DNA of 64,000 bases from Acholoe squamosa (lineage: Eukaryota; Annelida; Polychaeta; Phyllodocida; Polynoidae). Under the pieces are notes generated by a model. It searched no databases and was not told where the DNA came from. It worked only from the letters and a program-made list of their open reading frames with translations. Of this stretch, positions 11,707 to 22,555 are shown piece by piece. A program made the translations under genes and the position numbers. The stretch spans positions 29,584,733-29,648,732 of the forward strand of contig OX439044.1 of assembly GCA_949317995.1 (NCBI GenBank), written 5' to 3'. Numbering within the stretch: the first letter of the stretch is position 1; each line of letters starts with the position of its first letter.

Positions 11707-12684
11707 TCAGATAAATAAAGCGGCCATACTGGCCCAGTCCCCGGCCTGGCGTATGTCCTCCAATGTGAGACCCATTTGGTACATGTATAGGGCTCCTGCT
11801 CTCCTGAGGGAGTGCATGCCAGCACGTTCTGAAGGCAGGTCGGACAAGGTCATCAACCTCTTCAGAAATTTCAGCAATTGACCGTAAGTGACTGGTACCA
11901 GTTCTGAGTCCTTGGGAAGTACAAAAACTGGAGCTGATGGGTCGGAACTGGGGAATTCATTCAAATGACGTCTGACCAGACTCGCAGCACATAGAGGAGA
12001 ACCGGGAGCATAAGTGATTGGCACCTTGTGTACTCTCTGGCCATGCTGAATAGTCTTAGAACTAGACACGGCCAGCTCCATGCCCCAGTCTGTGAAACTA
12101 ACCGCTCCGCGCCTGAGATAATGAACTCCAACAGCTGCGATAGAATCTGGGACTATATTACATTTCCTGAGTAGTCCTCTAAAGCTTAGTGCCATGCAAG
12201 TCCATAGGACCCTGTCACGAGTTTGACTCATGTCGACAAATTTATACATATTGAGTATGTCTTTCAAAGTGAACGATGGGCGCACTGGTTCCGGATCACC
12301 TAAGACCCTGCGAACCCCGGCTAGAGTCATAATGAATTCAAAAGAAGAGCGGATAAATTTGACATCATAACCATAGTACATATTCAATGAGATCACTCCG
12401 CTAACGTAATTTTGGATAGTCGAGTACTTAAGACTTCTCGCCATGTCTACGACATAACGGCACATATGTTGAGCATCTGTGGGGAGCGCTGGTCTGAGGA
12501 TCGAGTTACTGAAGCTTATGTAACGCTTCCACTGGGAAGCCTTTGTCCTCCACGTACTGGGGGCCCATGCCTTGGACCTATACTCGGCTGCTTCCAAGTC
12601 TAATTGGCGCACTCGCTGACTAGCGTCTACAACAAAGAAATACGGGTAAGTCTTTAGAGCATGTGGCCCTTGAAATCGCGTCTG
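11707..12684 (-). pseudogene. Tyrosine recombinase of the YR retrotransposon, frameshifted before the catalytic tyrosine
   Basis: This enzyme would integrate the circular DNA intermediate of a DIRS-like element by site-specific recombination. Numbered from V1 of the segment VRQLDLEA, the frame shows the first catalytic arginine in GLLRKCNIVP (R149), the H-x-x-R box HSLRR (H267, R270), and GDWAS with W293 at the second His/Trp position. The frame ends at a TGA just after this box, before any nucleophilic tyrosine. In the next frame, across roughly 11640-11720, a Y-L-T-K-P stretch follows at the expected distance and reads on for about 20 codons, so a one-base frameshift separates the tyrosine from the rest. 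The frame has no ATG. It is open from 12684 and overlaps the RT frame by about 65 nt, implying translation coupled to RT by frameshifting or splicing in the parent element. Confidence 0.85.
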
Positions 12685-14122
12685 CTAGAACATTCTGTAC
12701 ACCAGGGATATGAATACTCACTAAGTGACAGTTAAATATAACACATAACCAAAAAATTTTTCTCAACAAAATCATTGAGGCGTCATTGTCACTTCTACCC
12801 TTGTTGATGGCATGCATTACTTGAGTATTGTCAGTAATGCAATATATTTTGTGATCTCTCCAATATGGACCCCAGCGTTCTAAGGCCTCGTATATGGGAT
12901 ACAGTTCCCTGACATTAATATTGGCTGGGATCTCCGTTGTCGGTGCGTCCCGGCAGTGACCGTGAATGTCACTTTCTATCACTAACTTGTCACACCAGTG
13001 ACCGCATAACCAATCATTACCATGAACGGCACCATAACCTATACCAGAAGCGTCAGTGTACACAAGTGAGGTGAATTCAGGCAGAGTGATAATCTTCGCT
13101 GAGCCATTGAACCATGACGCGAAGTCGCCCCACCATTTCAGGTCCTCGTGGAAAGAATCCGACAATGTAATATAACGTTTCTTCGCAGTAAACACACGTA
13201 ACATCGTTATGACCCTGTGGGAGAATGTTCTTCCTCCCCGTACCAGAGTTGAGCAGTGACTTAGCACACCACAGAGGTGTTGTAACTGGCGCTTTGTCGC
13301 CCTACGGCGACCAGCAAAAAAGCGCAGTTCTAAGTGAAGCTTGTCCAACTTGTCTTGTGGTAAGCTGAGCGTCATATCAAGCGAGTTCAAGATCACCCCC
13401 AAATAACGCTGCACCTGTGAGGGGGATCGAACTTTAGCATAAGCTATATGGAAGCCTAGCGAGCGTATTGTAGCGTGGAGAAACAGTTGAGCGTTCCTGC
13501 ATTCCTCATAATCACTACCAAGAACGATGAAGTCATCTAAATAATTCCGGCATAAAAAACCATTGGCATTGACATAGCGAGCTATGGCATCGGATATACT
13601 GTTAAATATATAGGGGGCAGCTCTCGTGCCGAAGCTCATGAAATTATCTTGTAAAAAACAATTTTTTCCGTCAATATTCCAACATAACCCCTGATGGTTG
13701 CGGTCCGTTGGCCTAATTAACACTGTGCGATAAGCACTTTGTAAATCTGTCACCGCCATGAAACAATTTGGTTCCATAAGTTCAGAAATGTCATCGATAG
13801 AGTGGTAGCTAAACGAATGGAAAGTGTCTTTGGTGTAATTATTAATGCTGCTGTACAATGGGCGGCTAGCATCGGTAATAGGTCTATAACCACCACTGGA
13901 CTTTTCCACTGCTCCCATAGCGTGGACACATTTAGGCTGGATATCTACTATTGACAACTTGTCCATACTGAGTTCTTTCAGGATTAACTCATTGATATAA
14001 TCATAAGCGTCTATTTCTGCCGACGGATAATTTTTACAAAAGTAGCCATTGGATGGGCCCAAAGTATCAACTAATTTGAAACCATGACAAACCCCGTCTA
14101 ACAGGTAATGAGTGTTCCGCAC
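12620..14122 (-). CDS. Reverse transcriptase-RNase H of the YR retrotransposon
   Basis: A 500-codon frame that copies element RNA into DNA. The RT palm motifs are visible: the first catalytic aspartate in VTDLQSAYR (D126) and the YLDD box at residues 194-197. GTRAAPYIF (about 165-173) and the RYLGVILN segment (about 239-246) are typical of this RT group. RNase H follows from about 350, with D357 (YTDASG), E406 (VRELYP), D431 (TDNTQ) and D481 (VLADAISR). The frame opens right after a TGA with a GTG and no ATG, and overlaps gag by about 55 nt in another frame, so expression was probably by frameshift from gag. No internal stop is present, so the RT portion is structurally intact even though its neighbours are not. 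Assignment to the DIRS order rests on the neighbouring recombinase. Confidence 0.93.
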   Translation of the reverse strand: MRNTHYLLDGVCHGFKLVDTLGPSNGYFCKNYPSAEIDAYDYINELILKELSMDKLSIVDIQPKCVHAMGAVEKSSGGYRPITDASRPLYSSINNYTKDTFHSFSYHSIDDISELMEPNCFMAVTDLQSAYRTVLIRPTDRNHQGLCWNIDGKNCFLQDNFMSFGTRAAPYIFNSISDAIARYVNANGFLCRNYLDDFIVLGSDYEECRNAQLFLHATIRSLGFHIAYAKVRSPSQVQRYLGVILNSLDMTLSLPQDKLDKLHLELRFFAGRRRATKRQLQHLCGVLSHCSTLVRGGRTFSHRVITMLRVFTAKKRYITLSDSFHEDLKWWGDFASWFNGSAKIITLPEFTSLVYTDASGIGYGAVHGNDWLCGHWCDKLVIESDIHGHCRDAPTTEIPANINVRELYPIYEALERWGPYWRDHKIYCITDNTQVMHAINKGRSDNDASMILLRKIFWLCVIFNCHLVSIHIPGVQNVLADAISRATCSKDLPVFLCCRR

Positions 14123-15145
14123 TCAAATAAGCCTCTACGGCTGGGGTGTAGCCGGGGACAAAATTCGCTAATTTACCCTCAATAACATCATCAACCACTT
14201 TATGATCGTATTTAGCTAGGGCTTTTGCTGGGAAGGCTCCTCCTTGAGCTTTGAGGGAAACGAACCTCATGTGTGCCCGATAGCCGTCTAAAGTAACCCG
14301 GGGCAAACCAGTAGTGTTAATGAATTCAGCTACACAGTTCATACCATTGATCAACTCTTGGAAGCTCATGTCCTCAAACTTTTTGTCTGTATCTATGTGA
14401 CAATCAGGCCTCAATTTATTGGTTGAGCGTTTACGTTTTGAGGTGTCGGAAAACATTTTAAAGTTGTTAAGCCAGTCTAAATCCGGCATACCTGTGGGGG
14501 TAGGATTGGTGAGTAGACTGCTCGCGTTGTCCCCCAGAATCCCAAGTGATGCTGAAGACAAGCCGGCACTAGCTAGACCAGCTTGAAGTGTGTGTTGAGT
14601 TGATCGCAATTGTTGATTGGGTTGCTGATTGGGAACCACCTCATACACCATGCCTTTATGTAGAATACGCTGAGGCAGGTTAGGAGGGTGCACAGACTGT
14701 AAAGGATTTTTACCTTCCCCCAGGGGTGTGGGTCCTTCATTCCCACCAAGCGGACGTAAGCCCTGGAGCGCAGCAGAATTACCCTTATTTGCATCAGTAT
14801 CAGTGCATAATCCAGACCTACTTTTCCTCCAAGCAAGGTATTCTTGGTATGAGGGGTCTCCGTTGAGCGTGCGACCACCGGAGGCTGTGTTAGCACCCAC
14901 ACCTCCGATGAGCGATGGACCCCTGAGCTTTTTTGTACCATATTGGGAATGTTTGGGTTAGAAAATTCATGAAACATACCAGTTGAGTCCTTGTAGTACA
15001 ATTTTTCCACCCTAAGGGCCTGCGGAAGGCCTTTTTGGCCTGAAATAGCTGTGCCAAATGCCTGCACTTTGTCAACAGGAAGAATAGGTCGGCCATCTTG
15101 GCCATCTTCATTCCCTACTGACTCATATAATACTCTAACATTCAC
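14067..15145 (-). pseudogene. gag-like ORF of the YR retrotransposon, one frameshift
   Basis: The upstream part begins at an ATG at 15145 (MNVRVLYESVGNED) and runs in one frame to about 14935. The downstream part continues in a second frame, open from about 14954, and ends at 14067. The junction coincides with a run of six T (six A on the coding strand) at 14929-14934, the simplest place for a one-base slip. The C-terminal part includes a basic patch (KRKRSTNKLR) and the phrase MRFVSLKAQGGAFP, which resembles structural proteins of DIRS/Ngaro elements. No zinc knuckle is visible. The 3' end overlaps the RT frame. The slip could be decay, an assembly error at a homopolymer, or less likely programmed frameshifting. 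Confidence 0.75.
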
Positions 15146-15200
15146 TTCATATTACATTTTCTGAAAGCTATTTAACTTTCCTCTTCGTTACCATTTGAAT

Positions 15201-15460
15201 TAGTACTTAAATCTTGACATGATATAGGTAATGACCTCTACTATATAATGTTTGTTGAATAAATCAGCTTTCTCAAAATAATTCTGGGCAGGAAAGGGTT
15301 AACCAAGAACCTCCATATCACACACCCCAGTGTGATAACCCTCCCCTATATCACACTGCCAGGGAAAACATCCAAAATAGTCAAATAACTGATGATAAAA
15401 TAATTTCTAATGCCAAATAAATGGAATTTTGAACATATCTGACTAAATTAACTTGAGATA
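15201..15460. other. Upstream flank of the YR element; no A1 repeat found
   Basis: AT-rich DNA with a GTGATA-rich inverted phrase around 15320-15360 (ATCACACACCCCAGTGTGAT). No match to the putative A2 segment (11262-11469) was seen here, which leaves the 5' end of the retroelement undefined. Confidence 0.4.
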
Positions 15461-15573
15461 AATACAAAGGAGCACTTAAATTGGTCAGCACTGAGGGTTA
15501 TCACACTCGGCTTCGCCTCGTCTGATAACCCTCAGTGCTGACCAATTCTCGTGCACCTTTGTCTATGTATTTA
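15460..15573. repeat. Long near-perfect inverted repeat (hairpin)
   Basis: Arms of 23 nt match perfectly (15481-15503 against 15523-15545, starting TTGGTCAGCACTGAGGG) around a 19-nt loop that is itself partly palindromic (CGGCTTCGCC). An outer imperfect arm pairs AATACAAAGGAGCAC (15461-15475) with GTGCACCTTTGT (15551-15562). The hairpin lies directly between the YR element's gag end and the 42-bp minisatellite. It may be a small foldback MITE or part of the element's upstream end. Confidence 0.85.
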
Positions 15574-15579
15574 TTTACA

Positions 15580-16765
15580 ATTTGTCAGCAATTAGTCAAT
15601 ATTTGTCAGTAATTGCTCACTATTTGTCAGCAATTAGTCAATATATGGCAGTACTTAGTTACTATATATATGAGCAATTAGTCAATACATGTCAGTATTT
15701 ACTCACAATCTGTCAGCAGGTTGGGGACGGGACTATCTTGTTGGGACACACCAGGATCAAATGAAAACGTCAGTTTGTGGGCATTTGTCTATTCTTTAAT
15801 CTTGTGGGTTCATATTTATCAGCCAATTAAACAAAAAATTAGCCAATCAATTTTAGTATAGCAAGACTGAGGGGAAGATTGTAAATATAGCCATTTCTCA
15901 GAAAATATTCCAATTTTAGTTCTGTAAAAAGGTGTATATGTAATATATAGACCTTTTGGTGACATCAAAATTATGTACTTTGATAAGAAAGTAAGAGAAA
16001 TTTGAAGATAAACAAGGGTACTGAGTTCTTAGTACACACCATGATCCAGGGACTATCATTCAATCTTAGGGTGTACCAAGAAACAGGTTAGTCCTGAACC
16101 TGGTCAGCAATTAGTCAATATATAGCAGAGAAATAGCCATTGATTCAATTGTGCATCCTGCTTTGATTGGTATTTGTCAAAATATGTCAGCACCTATGTA
16201 CTATTTGTCAGCAATTAGTTAATATAATGTTAGTAATTACTCACTATGTGTCAGTAATTAGTCAAAATATGTCAGAAATAATGCACAATTTGTCAGCAAT
16301 TAGTCAATATGTGTCAGTAAGTACTCACTATTTGTCAGCAATTAGTCAATAATTATATGTCAGTAATTATTCACTATTTGTCAGCAATTAGTCAAGATAT
16401 GTCACTTTTCTCTGTAATAGTATTAGTCTGCTATCTTTAAAGATTAATCTGAGGAGAAGTTACCGCATTTACATCGATGATGTATTACTTTCTGTAACAC
16501 ATCAAAACCCTCAATCTAAAATCTACCCCCACCATCATAAATGTCCTTTAAATCAAAAACCTTTGAATCCTCGTGGGTGAACATAGACAGTCAAAAAAAA
16601 TTATTGTTGTGATTTCCCGTGTTTTTTTATCCAAATTCATAGTTTGAGACTGTCCCCAAAGAAAAGTCGATTTTTGTCAGTATTTACTCACTATTTGTCA
16701 GCAATTAGTCAATATAATGTCAGTACTTACTCACTATTTTGTCAGTAATTAGTCAATATGTGTTC
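15580..16765. repeat. 21/42-bp minisatellite, right blocks
   Basis: Units TTTGTCAGCAATTAGTCAATA and TTTGTCAGTAATTACTCACTA alternate, giving a 42-bp higher-order period from a 21-bp half unit. Blocks lie at 15580-15722, 16170-16400 and 16675-16765, with non-repetitive DNA between. The same unit is at 10768-10862 on the other side of the YR retrotransposon. A 166-bp satellite fragment at 16151 abuts the second block just as it abuts the left block near 10768. Confidence 0.85.
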
Positions 16766-19700
16766 CATAGTTCTATAGGTAAAGTTTCATAGTTCTAAAT
16801 GTGTGAGCAGGCAGGTAGAAAGGGACATTCATGTGGTTATTAAATCACTTCCTGCTAATAAAACTTTAGCTTATAATAATGGCCATACGCACTCACAGTT
16901 TTGATATATACACATATAGTACCATGGACTGCTATAGAATTGGACTGCTCTATATTTCCTTTTCCCAGTGCATGGTATTTGTTCCCGGGCATTTGTTAGA
17001 CAATTTTTCTTTTCCTCCCATAGCCTTCTACCAATTACATCTGGTTCTATGCAGGTGGTGTACCCCTAGGTGAGTTTTATTATGCTGATGCTGTGCATGC
17101 AAAATCTAATACAGATAGAGGGTACCTTCCACAGACTTGCACCCAATTTACCTCCCTCTGGGACTCCATATGTCCCACCATATACCACTGGCTCATTTTT
17201 CCATGCACCAGCATGACCCTATACACTGAGAATTTCACTTGTTTTTTAACGAAAAGAAGAAAGAACGTGATAAATGCATAATGAATCTTGAAATGAAAGT
17301 GATACGATGATATTATAGACATGATGGACCTGATTATATCCGAGTTGCTCCTGCCCCTAGCCAGCAAAAGCAGAGCTACTCTAAAAAGAACCTATTCACA
17401 GAGCCTCCCACTGAACAAGATCTCGAGAATTACTCAGGAATTTCTCCAGTCCTGAACTGTGAATACAACAAGAATAGAGAAAGTGCGCTGGAAAGTAGGA
17501 CACGCCATAACATCTTATACCCGAGAAAGTTCTCTAGTCTAGATCTCAAAAATGGCTCAGGAATTTCTCAGGAAATACTCAGAGATTTCTCGGGAAATAC
17601 TCGGGATATTCCCAGGAACTGGACATTTTTTTTTCGCGAGTATAAGATTTTCTTGCGTGTCCAAATTTCCAGAGATAATCAATTTCTCTTCCCCAAGTTG
17701 TGAATGTTCCCAACTCGAGCCCTGTTCAGTGGGCTGTTCCCTCTGGTAGTGCTCCTCTACCTTGAGCTGCTCCATAAACCTTCTCCCCTGAGCCGCCCTC
17801 GTCTATCTGTTCCAGAGCTGCTCCCCTGCCCCATCTTCAGTGTAGTAATTGTGATATCCTATGGGAAGGGCACGTGTCCCAGGGGAGTGGAAAGGGGGTT
17901 GCAGGAGGAGGGGATTGGAGAGCAGGGTCCTGAGAAACAGGAGTAGATAACATCGTCGTAAAACCCGCCACCTCGCTATATATATATAGGCCATCCCTAC
18001 AACTTACCCTGATATAATCAATGCTTAGACTACTTTAGTTCTCACACATCTGCCAGTATGGGAGGTGCAGACTTTGTTTTTTTTTATCTGCATGGAGAGG
18101 ATGTCTCTGGACGCATGGAAGAACCTATCTATTTTCCAAAATCTGAAGAGATCATGGATTGAGGTAGTGCTCTCTGTGATAAACCCTTGGCCACTATTGT
18201 AAACATAGGGTTGTGGATTCAATGTGTGAAGCACTGGAAAGCTTCCATATCGCCAAAGTTAGCATTATGCATTCACAGCCTTCAATTTGACAACTATTGG
18301 TGCTAATCCACTCAGTAAACATGTTCCTGCCTCTTGTAGAATTGCCAGGATTGCTCCTTCTGGTTTCAGCAATCAGTCTTTTATCAGCAGTTACAGAGCA
18401 CCTCATGAATTCTGAACATGGATCACCAGCATCATGAAAAGGTCCCAGGTAAGGTATGACCACGACTTATGACTGAGTGCAAACGTAGTTTGTATAATCG
18501 CCACTAAATGCCTCACAAGGAGACTGCATAATGAATGGGTAGCAGGTACATTGAAGGGGCAGCCATTTCTGTGCCCAGAGCCCGGATGGAAGGCTACTGT
18601 GGCGCCATCACGTGGCCACATTACTAGTTAGTTTATGACACATGATCGTGGCCTTATCCCTTCTGCACATATCTGAGCATGCCATAAAGCATGTGACTAG
18701 TAACTCATTCATCATGAAGTTCCCCATGAACCCAACCCTGACTGGGGGGGGGGTGAAATGTGGAGGTTGGGTTAGGATACAGGTACTGGTATTATCCCCT
18801 GACAGTGTATGCCCCATTCTCCCCCCAGGCCCGCCATGGGTGAGGTATGATGGAGGATAAGGACCAGATCTTTATGTTCATGCTCCATACCTCAATGGTT
18901 AACAGTAGGCCTATTCATGAGTGCAGGATAACCACTGATAACATTCTAGGTGTATTCAGGCGACAACCAGTGCATAAAAGAAGGAGTAAATGGAATTAAC
19001 CGATTAACCACCCGCCTACTCCCACCTTGTGAGAGGAAGTACAAACTATCACGTGGTATTGAAATGACAATGCTAATTGTAGCATTGAGTTTGAATCTAG
19101 GAGAATTGTTAAGAACACTGTTATTAAGCCCTAAAACTCTAGTACATGTATGTATTGCTCATAGACTGTCATGCATAAATGATTTCGGATATAGAATAAC
19201 CAAAACCCTATGGCGTAATTATAAACCATATCAATCTTCATTAACCTATGGTAGGCCTAGCGTCGACTATAGGCGATGTGCATTATATAGGATTTGTATA
19301 GGAATTGAAAATAGGCTTGTCCTCTAGGAACTATACTTTTTTTCAGAGGCGGTCTCCATGGCCAGGGCAACCAATTTTGCTCTGCCCTCAAAGGGTTAAA
19401 CAAATTACATAGCTATTTACATCTCAGGTCAAGGATTAGCTATAATAGGCGCTCATAAAACCAAATGGAAGGAAGTTGCCAGCGTTCCATATACATTGTT
19501 GGCTCCTCTTGAAGTGCCTATAATGAATTCTACATTAAAACATAATTGATTAAGAGCCTATCTGAGAGATTGTTGGCAGACAGGACACGTGTGTAGTTCA
19601 AGACCACTAATCACCGGCTCTTTGAACATGGATCAAAAACTATAATCTACACTCCCATAACAACTGTTAATTATCCCATAATGGCCATGGCATATTGCCA

Positions 19701-19870
19701 GCCGATACGACCACCTCACATTGCAGCTTAAATAACCTTAATGAAGTTTTCTTTCACGATAAAGGTCTGCAGTCTTGTGGTAAAGTGGTGGGAGAAAGGA
19801 GAGATTTGTGGATGCAATGCCTTAGCCTGACTAGACTGTCTAGTCATTGAGATAGATGAGATACTGCAGG
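16766..19870. other. No gene recognised
   Basis: Only short frames without motifs. Seen: two GAGCTGCTC words at 17764 and 17815, degenerate GGAATTTCTC/GGGAAATACTC reiterations near 17400-17610, and a G-run near 18744. Nothing supports an exon or a transposon boundary. Confidence 0.4.
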
Positions 19871-19879
19871 AGCACAGAT

Positions 19880-20620
19880 CAAGATAGACCAGGGCTGTTC
19901 TAGTAGTGCACAGGTACTGCAAGGACATAGACCAGGGCTGTATGAGTCACTGTGTATGAGTAGTGCACAGGTTCTGCTAGGGCATAAATCAAGGCTGTTC
20001 TAGTAGTGCACAGGTACTGCAAGGACATAGACCAGGGCTGTATGAGTCACTGTGTATAAGTAGTGCACAGGTTCTGCTAGGGCATAAATCAAGGCTGTTC
20101 TAGTAGTGCACAGGTACTGCAAGGACATAGACCAGGAGTCCATTTCTTAACACACTACGACTGCTCACCTTCAAGTCATAGTAGGGACCCTTAATTTAGT
20201 GACATTACAGCCCAACAGTATTGGTCATGCAACACCCTCAGCACTACGACTGCCCTACCAAATGCTATGTAATATCTACATAACTGCTGATCGTACAGAG
20301 CAGTCGTAGGTCACTACCTATGATTGCTGACACTAAGTATTGGGGTCTCAAATCGTAGTGACTGTGTGCAGTCGTAGTGCCTTAAGAAATGGCCTCCAGG
20401 GCTGTATGAGTCACTGTGTATGAGTAGTGCGTGGGTACTGCTAGGGCATATATCAGGGCTGTGTGAGTACTGCACAGTTCTCCCTCCAAAATGACTTGGC
20501 TATTCCAATATGGCTTGACTGCGCAGATAGCAGGCCTGCGTGAGTAGTACACCGAGCTAAGTTAGGCACTGCAGGGACAAAGATCAGTGTGTGAGTAGTA
20601 TAGGAAACAGCATATTTACC
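19880..20620. repeat. 100-bp tandem repeat array
   Basis: The phrase GGCTGTTCTAGTAGTGCACA starts at 19893, 19993 and 20093, giving an exact 100-bp period. Each unit contains two related halves (GTGCACAGGTACTGC and GTGCACAGGTTCTGC). The array is interrupted by a MITE at 20137-20395 and resumes at 20396 with a more degenerate half-unit series to about 20620. Confidence 0.9.
20137..20395. mobile_element. MITE with CCAGG 5-bp target duplication (259 bp)
   Basis: The ends are inverted repeats: AGTCCATTTCTTAACACAC on the left and the complement of AGGCCATTTCTTAAGGCAC on the right, followed by CTACGACTGC on each arm. CCAGG is present at 20132-20136 and 20396-20400. Excising the element and one CCAGG restores the array phrase GACCAGGGCTGTATGAG. 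Several CTACGACTG/CAGTCGTAG words also occur internally. The superfamily is not recognised. Confidence 0.85.
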
Positions 20621-21800
20621 CAGGCGGGACCAGCAGGGCATTTCAAAACAATATCTATAGCTATGGTTTTGAAATGCCCTCCTGACCAAGCTAGCTAAAA
20701 GGAGACCACTAACCAAATTCCCAGAATGTTCATTTCTTGATGAAGATATTCAGGAGTAGGTGCTGTGTGACTGTGTGTTGGCTTTGGTCACCTCTAGTCA
20801 TAGAGTATAGACCCCTTAGATTTGTTATTAAATGCATACATGCACATGTAGTCCTGTTCTTTGTGGTCTCACGGTGCCTACTTGTCCCGACTAGTGTAGT
20901 TAGCCTTTTATTCACCCTGACCTCCACCTTTCTGATCGAGCACGTCTGCTTTATAACATAACATGTATCATAGCGTTATGTCATGTGCTCGTGTTGAGTG
21001 GCCTTGCAAAATAGTGATTACCTAAATCCCATGGTCGTTTTGCAACACAGAAAGACTGTAAAAATACACTGTCCCTGTAACATCTAAGATATGGGTCATT
21101 GTATAGGTCGTTTACGTGTCCTAGGTCAAACTAAGTCGTCTTCATTACAGTTTTACAACACTTTAATCACTCCTCCAGACCATTGCAGCGGACACCCACT
21201 TGGCTTTGCTTCCAGGCGTAAATCCCTGGCCAGGGATTTATGAGAGGGTTTTACCACCCCCTCTTAGCCCCTTTACAAATATAACCCAACTAAAACGGCA
21301 GCTCCCGGGCCCTTGACCTGTCCATATAACTTAAAGCCTGAAAGCCACTAATACCTACCCATCCCACTACATTATTTTTTACACATTTATTTCTCTTTTT
21401 TTCCACAAACACCTCTAAAGTCATGCATTTTCCTTCACTGGATCCTTTCTTTTTATATATATTGAAAGGATCCAGTGGATAGTGACGGCTAGAACCCATA
21501 GGGTGCTCCGCGGGCCTCTTCAAATTAAGCCCCAAGGAGGGATGAGTGGCTCCCAACGTCTGTTTGGTGTTTTACATGATTTATAAGATGGCTGTGAGCT
21601 CAGTGCGGGGATAACCTGTCTCTTTGGATTATCCACCAGGAGCAGTGACTTAACCTCTCACCCCCTGGAGGAGCATATCCCCTGCAGGCTATCCCCATCC
21701 TGAGTTTTGTTGATGTTGACATTAGCCTTTTACTGGTAACTGAGTAGTTCCATGAGCAGGAGGAGTCTGTGTGCTGGTTTCATGTTTCCCCTCCAGGGGA
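20621..21800. other. No gene; two strong hairpins
   Basis: A 20-nt perfect palindrome (AAATCCCTGGCCAGGGATTT) lies near 21222-21241. A second hairpin has 14-nt perfect arms at 21436-21449 and 21464-21477 (CACTGGATCCTTTC) around an AT-rich loop. No coding exon is supported. Confidence 0.6.
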
Positions 21801-22497
21801 TTAACCTCTTAAAGGCCACGTAATGTGTGCACAAATTTAAATACATTTATAAACATAATGCATGAATGAAGTACCAGCAGGCATGTATCTTATGTAACTG
21901 ACCCTACAAGATTGATACGTCACTCCGGAAAGGTCGGCATACTGGATGAATGCCACCTCGCCTCATGCAGGCCGATGCACAAATTAAGGGGTGTGACATC
22001 AAAATATGACAAAACTACCATAAAAAGCTTCGGATTATAGAACATTCCATACGCCTACTTATTTGCGGCTTATATGATGGACTTTAGAAATGTACCATAT
22101 GGTAACAAATGGGAACACACTGTAAGGCTTATAACAAAGCCACAAATTCAGGATGCAGGGTGAGGCTTATGGCCTGGATCAACAGGGTAAAAGGTATGCC
22201 CGCGAACCCCCTACCGGGCGTACCTTTTAACATGTTGATCCACGGGTTTTATGATATGCGGCCTTTCAAGGGCGCCTTGCTTATATGCCTACCAGATGCA
22301 CGTGTTCGGTGTCCATGCAGAGCCATAAAATGGCCATATAACGCCTATGGAGAAATAGTGTTATGTTGGCATAAATAACCAATGGATACAGCTCATAATT
22401 ATGTCGCACATACAGGGCATTCTATAGTAGTCTAGTTCTATTTGACACACGTATCCCCCTCCCCTGTCATAATGGTACAGACAGCATAAAAGGTTAA
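21801..22497. repeat. Possible TTAA-ended foldback element with central hairpin
   Basis: The left edge reads TTAACCTCTTAAAGGCC and the right edge CATAAAAGGTTAA, resembling the TTAACCCT-type ends of other repeats here. A central hairpin at 22176-22241 pairs GGATCAACAGGGTAAAAGG with its imperfect complement around a CGAACCCCCTAC loop. The 89-codon plus-strand frame across it (22109-22378) has no motif and is probably chance. Boundaries and unity of the element are uncertain. Confidence 0.4.
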
Positions 22498-22555
22498 TCA
22501 TATACAGTGCACTGGTAGGAGGAATATTATGTGCAGACTCATCTCCAGAGAATAT

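Larger units (their letters stand above)
11187..15200 (-). mobile_element. Tyrosine-recombinase retrotransposon (DIRS/Ngaro/PAT type), degenerate copy
   Basis: Minus-strand order is gag (15145-14067), RT-RNase H (14122-12620) and tyrosine recombinase (12684-11707), each overlapping the next in a different frame, which is the organisation of the DIRS order. At the 3' end a 75-bp direct repeat is present twice (11470-11544 and 11187-11261) around a ~208-bp segment. This is what the B1-A2-B2 part of a split-direct-repeat element (Ngaro or PAT type) looks like. The matching A1 copy expected upstream of gag was not found near 15150-15600, so the 5' end is lost, diverged or lies elsewhere, and the upper boundary is only approximate. 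No methyltransferase or hydrolase domain is visible. Two frame breaks suggest the copy is dead. Confidence 0.85.

Noticed and set aside
15580-16400. CRISPR-like regularly spaced repeats
   Set aside because: Units are contiguous degenerate 21/42-bp minisatellite copies without unique spacers, in eukaryotic DNA, with no cas-like genes.
22109-22378. 89-codon plus-strand frame
   Set aside because: Lies across a foldback hairpin and has no recognisable motif.
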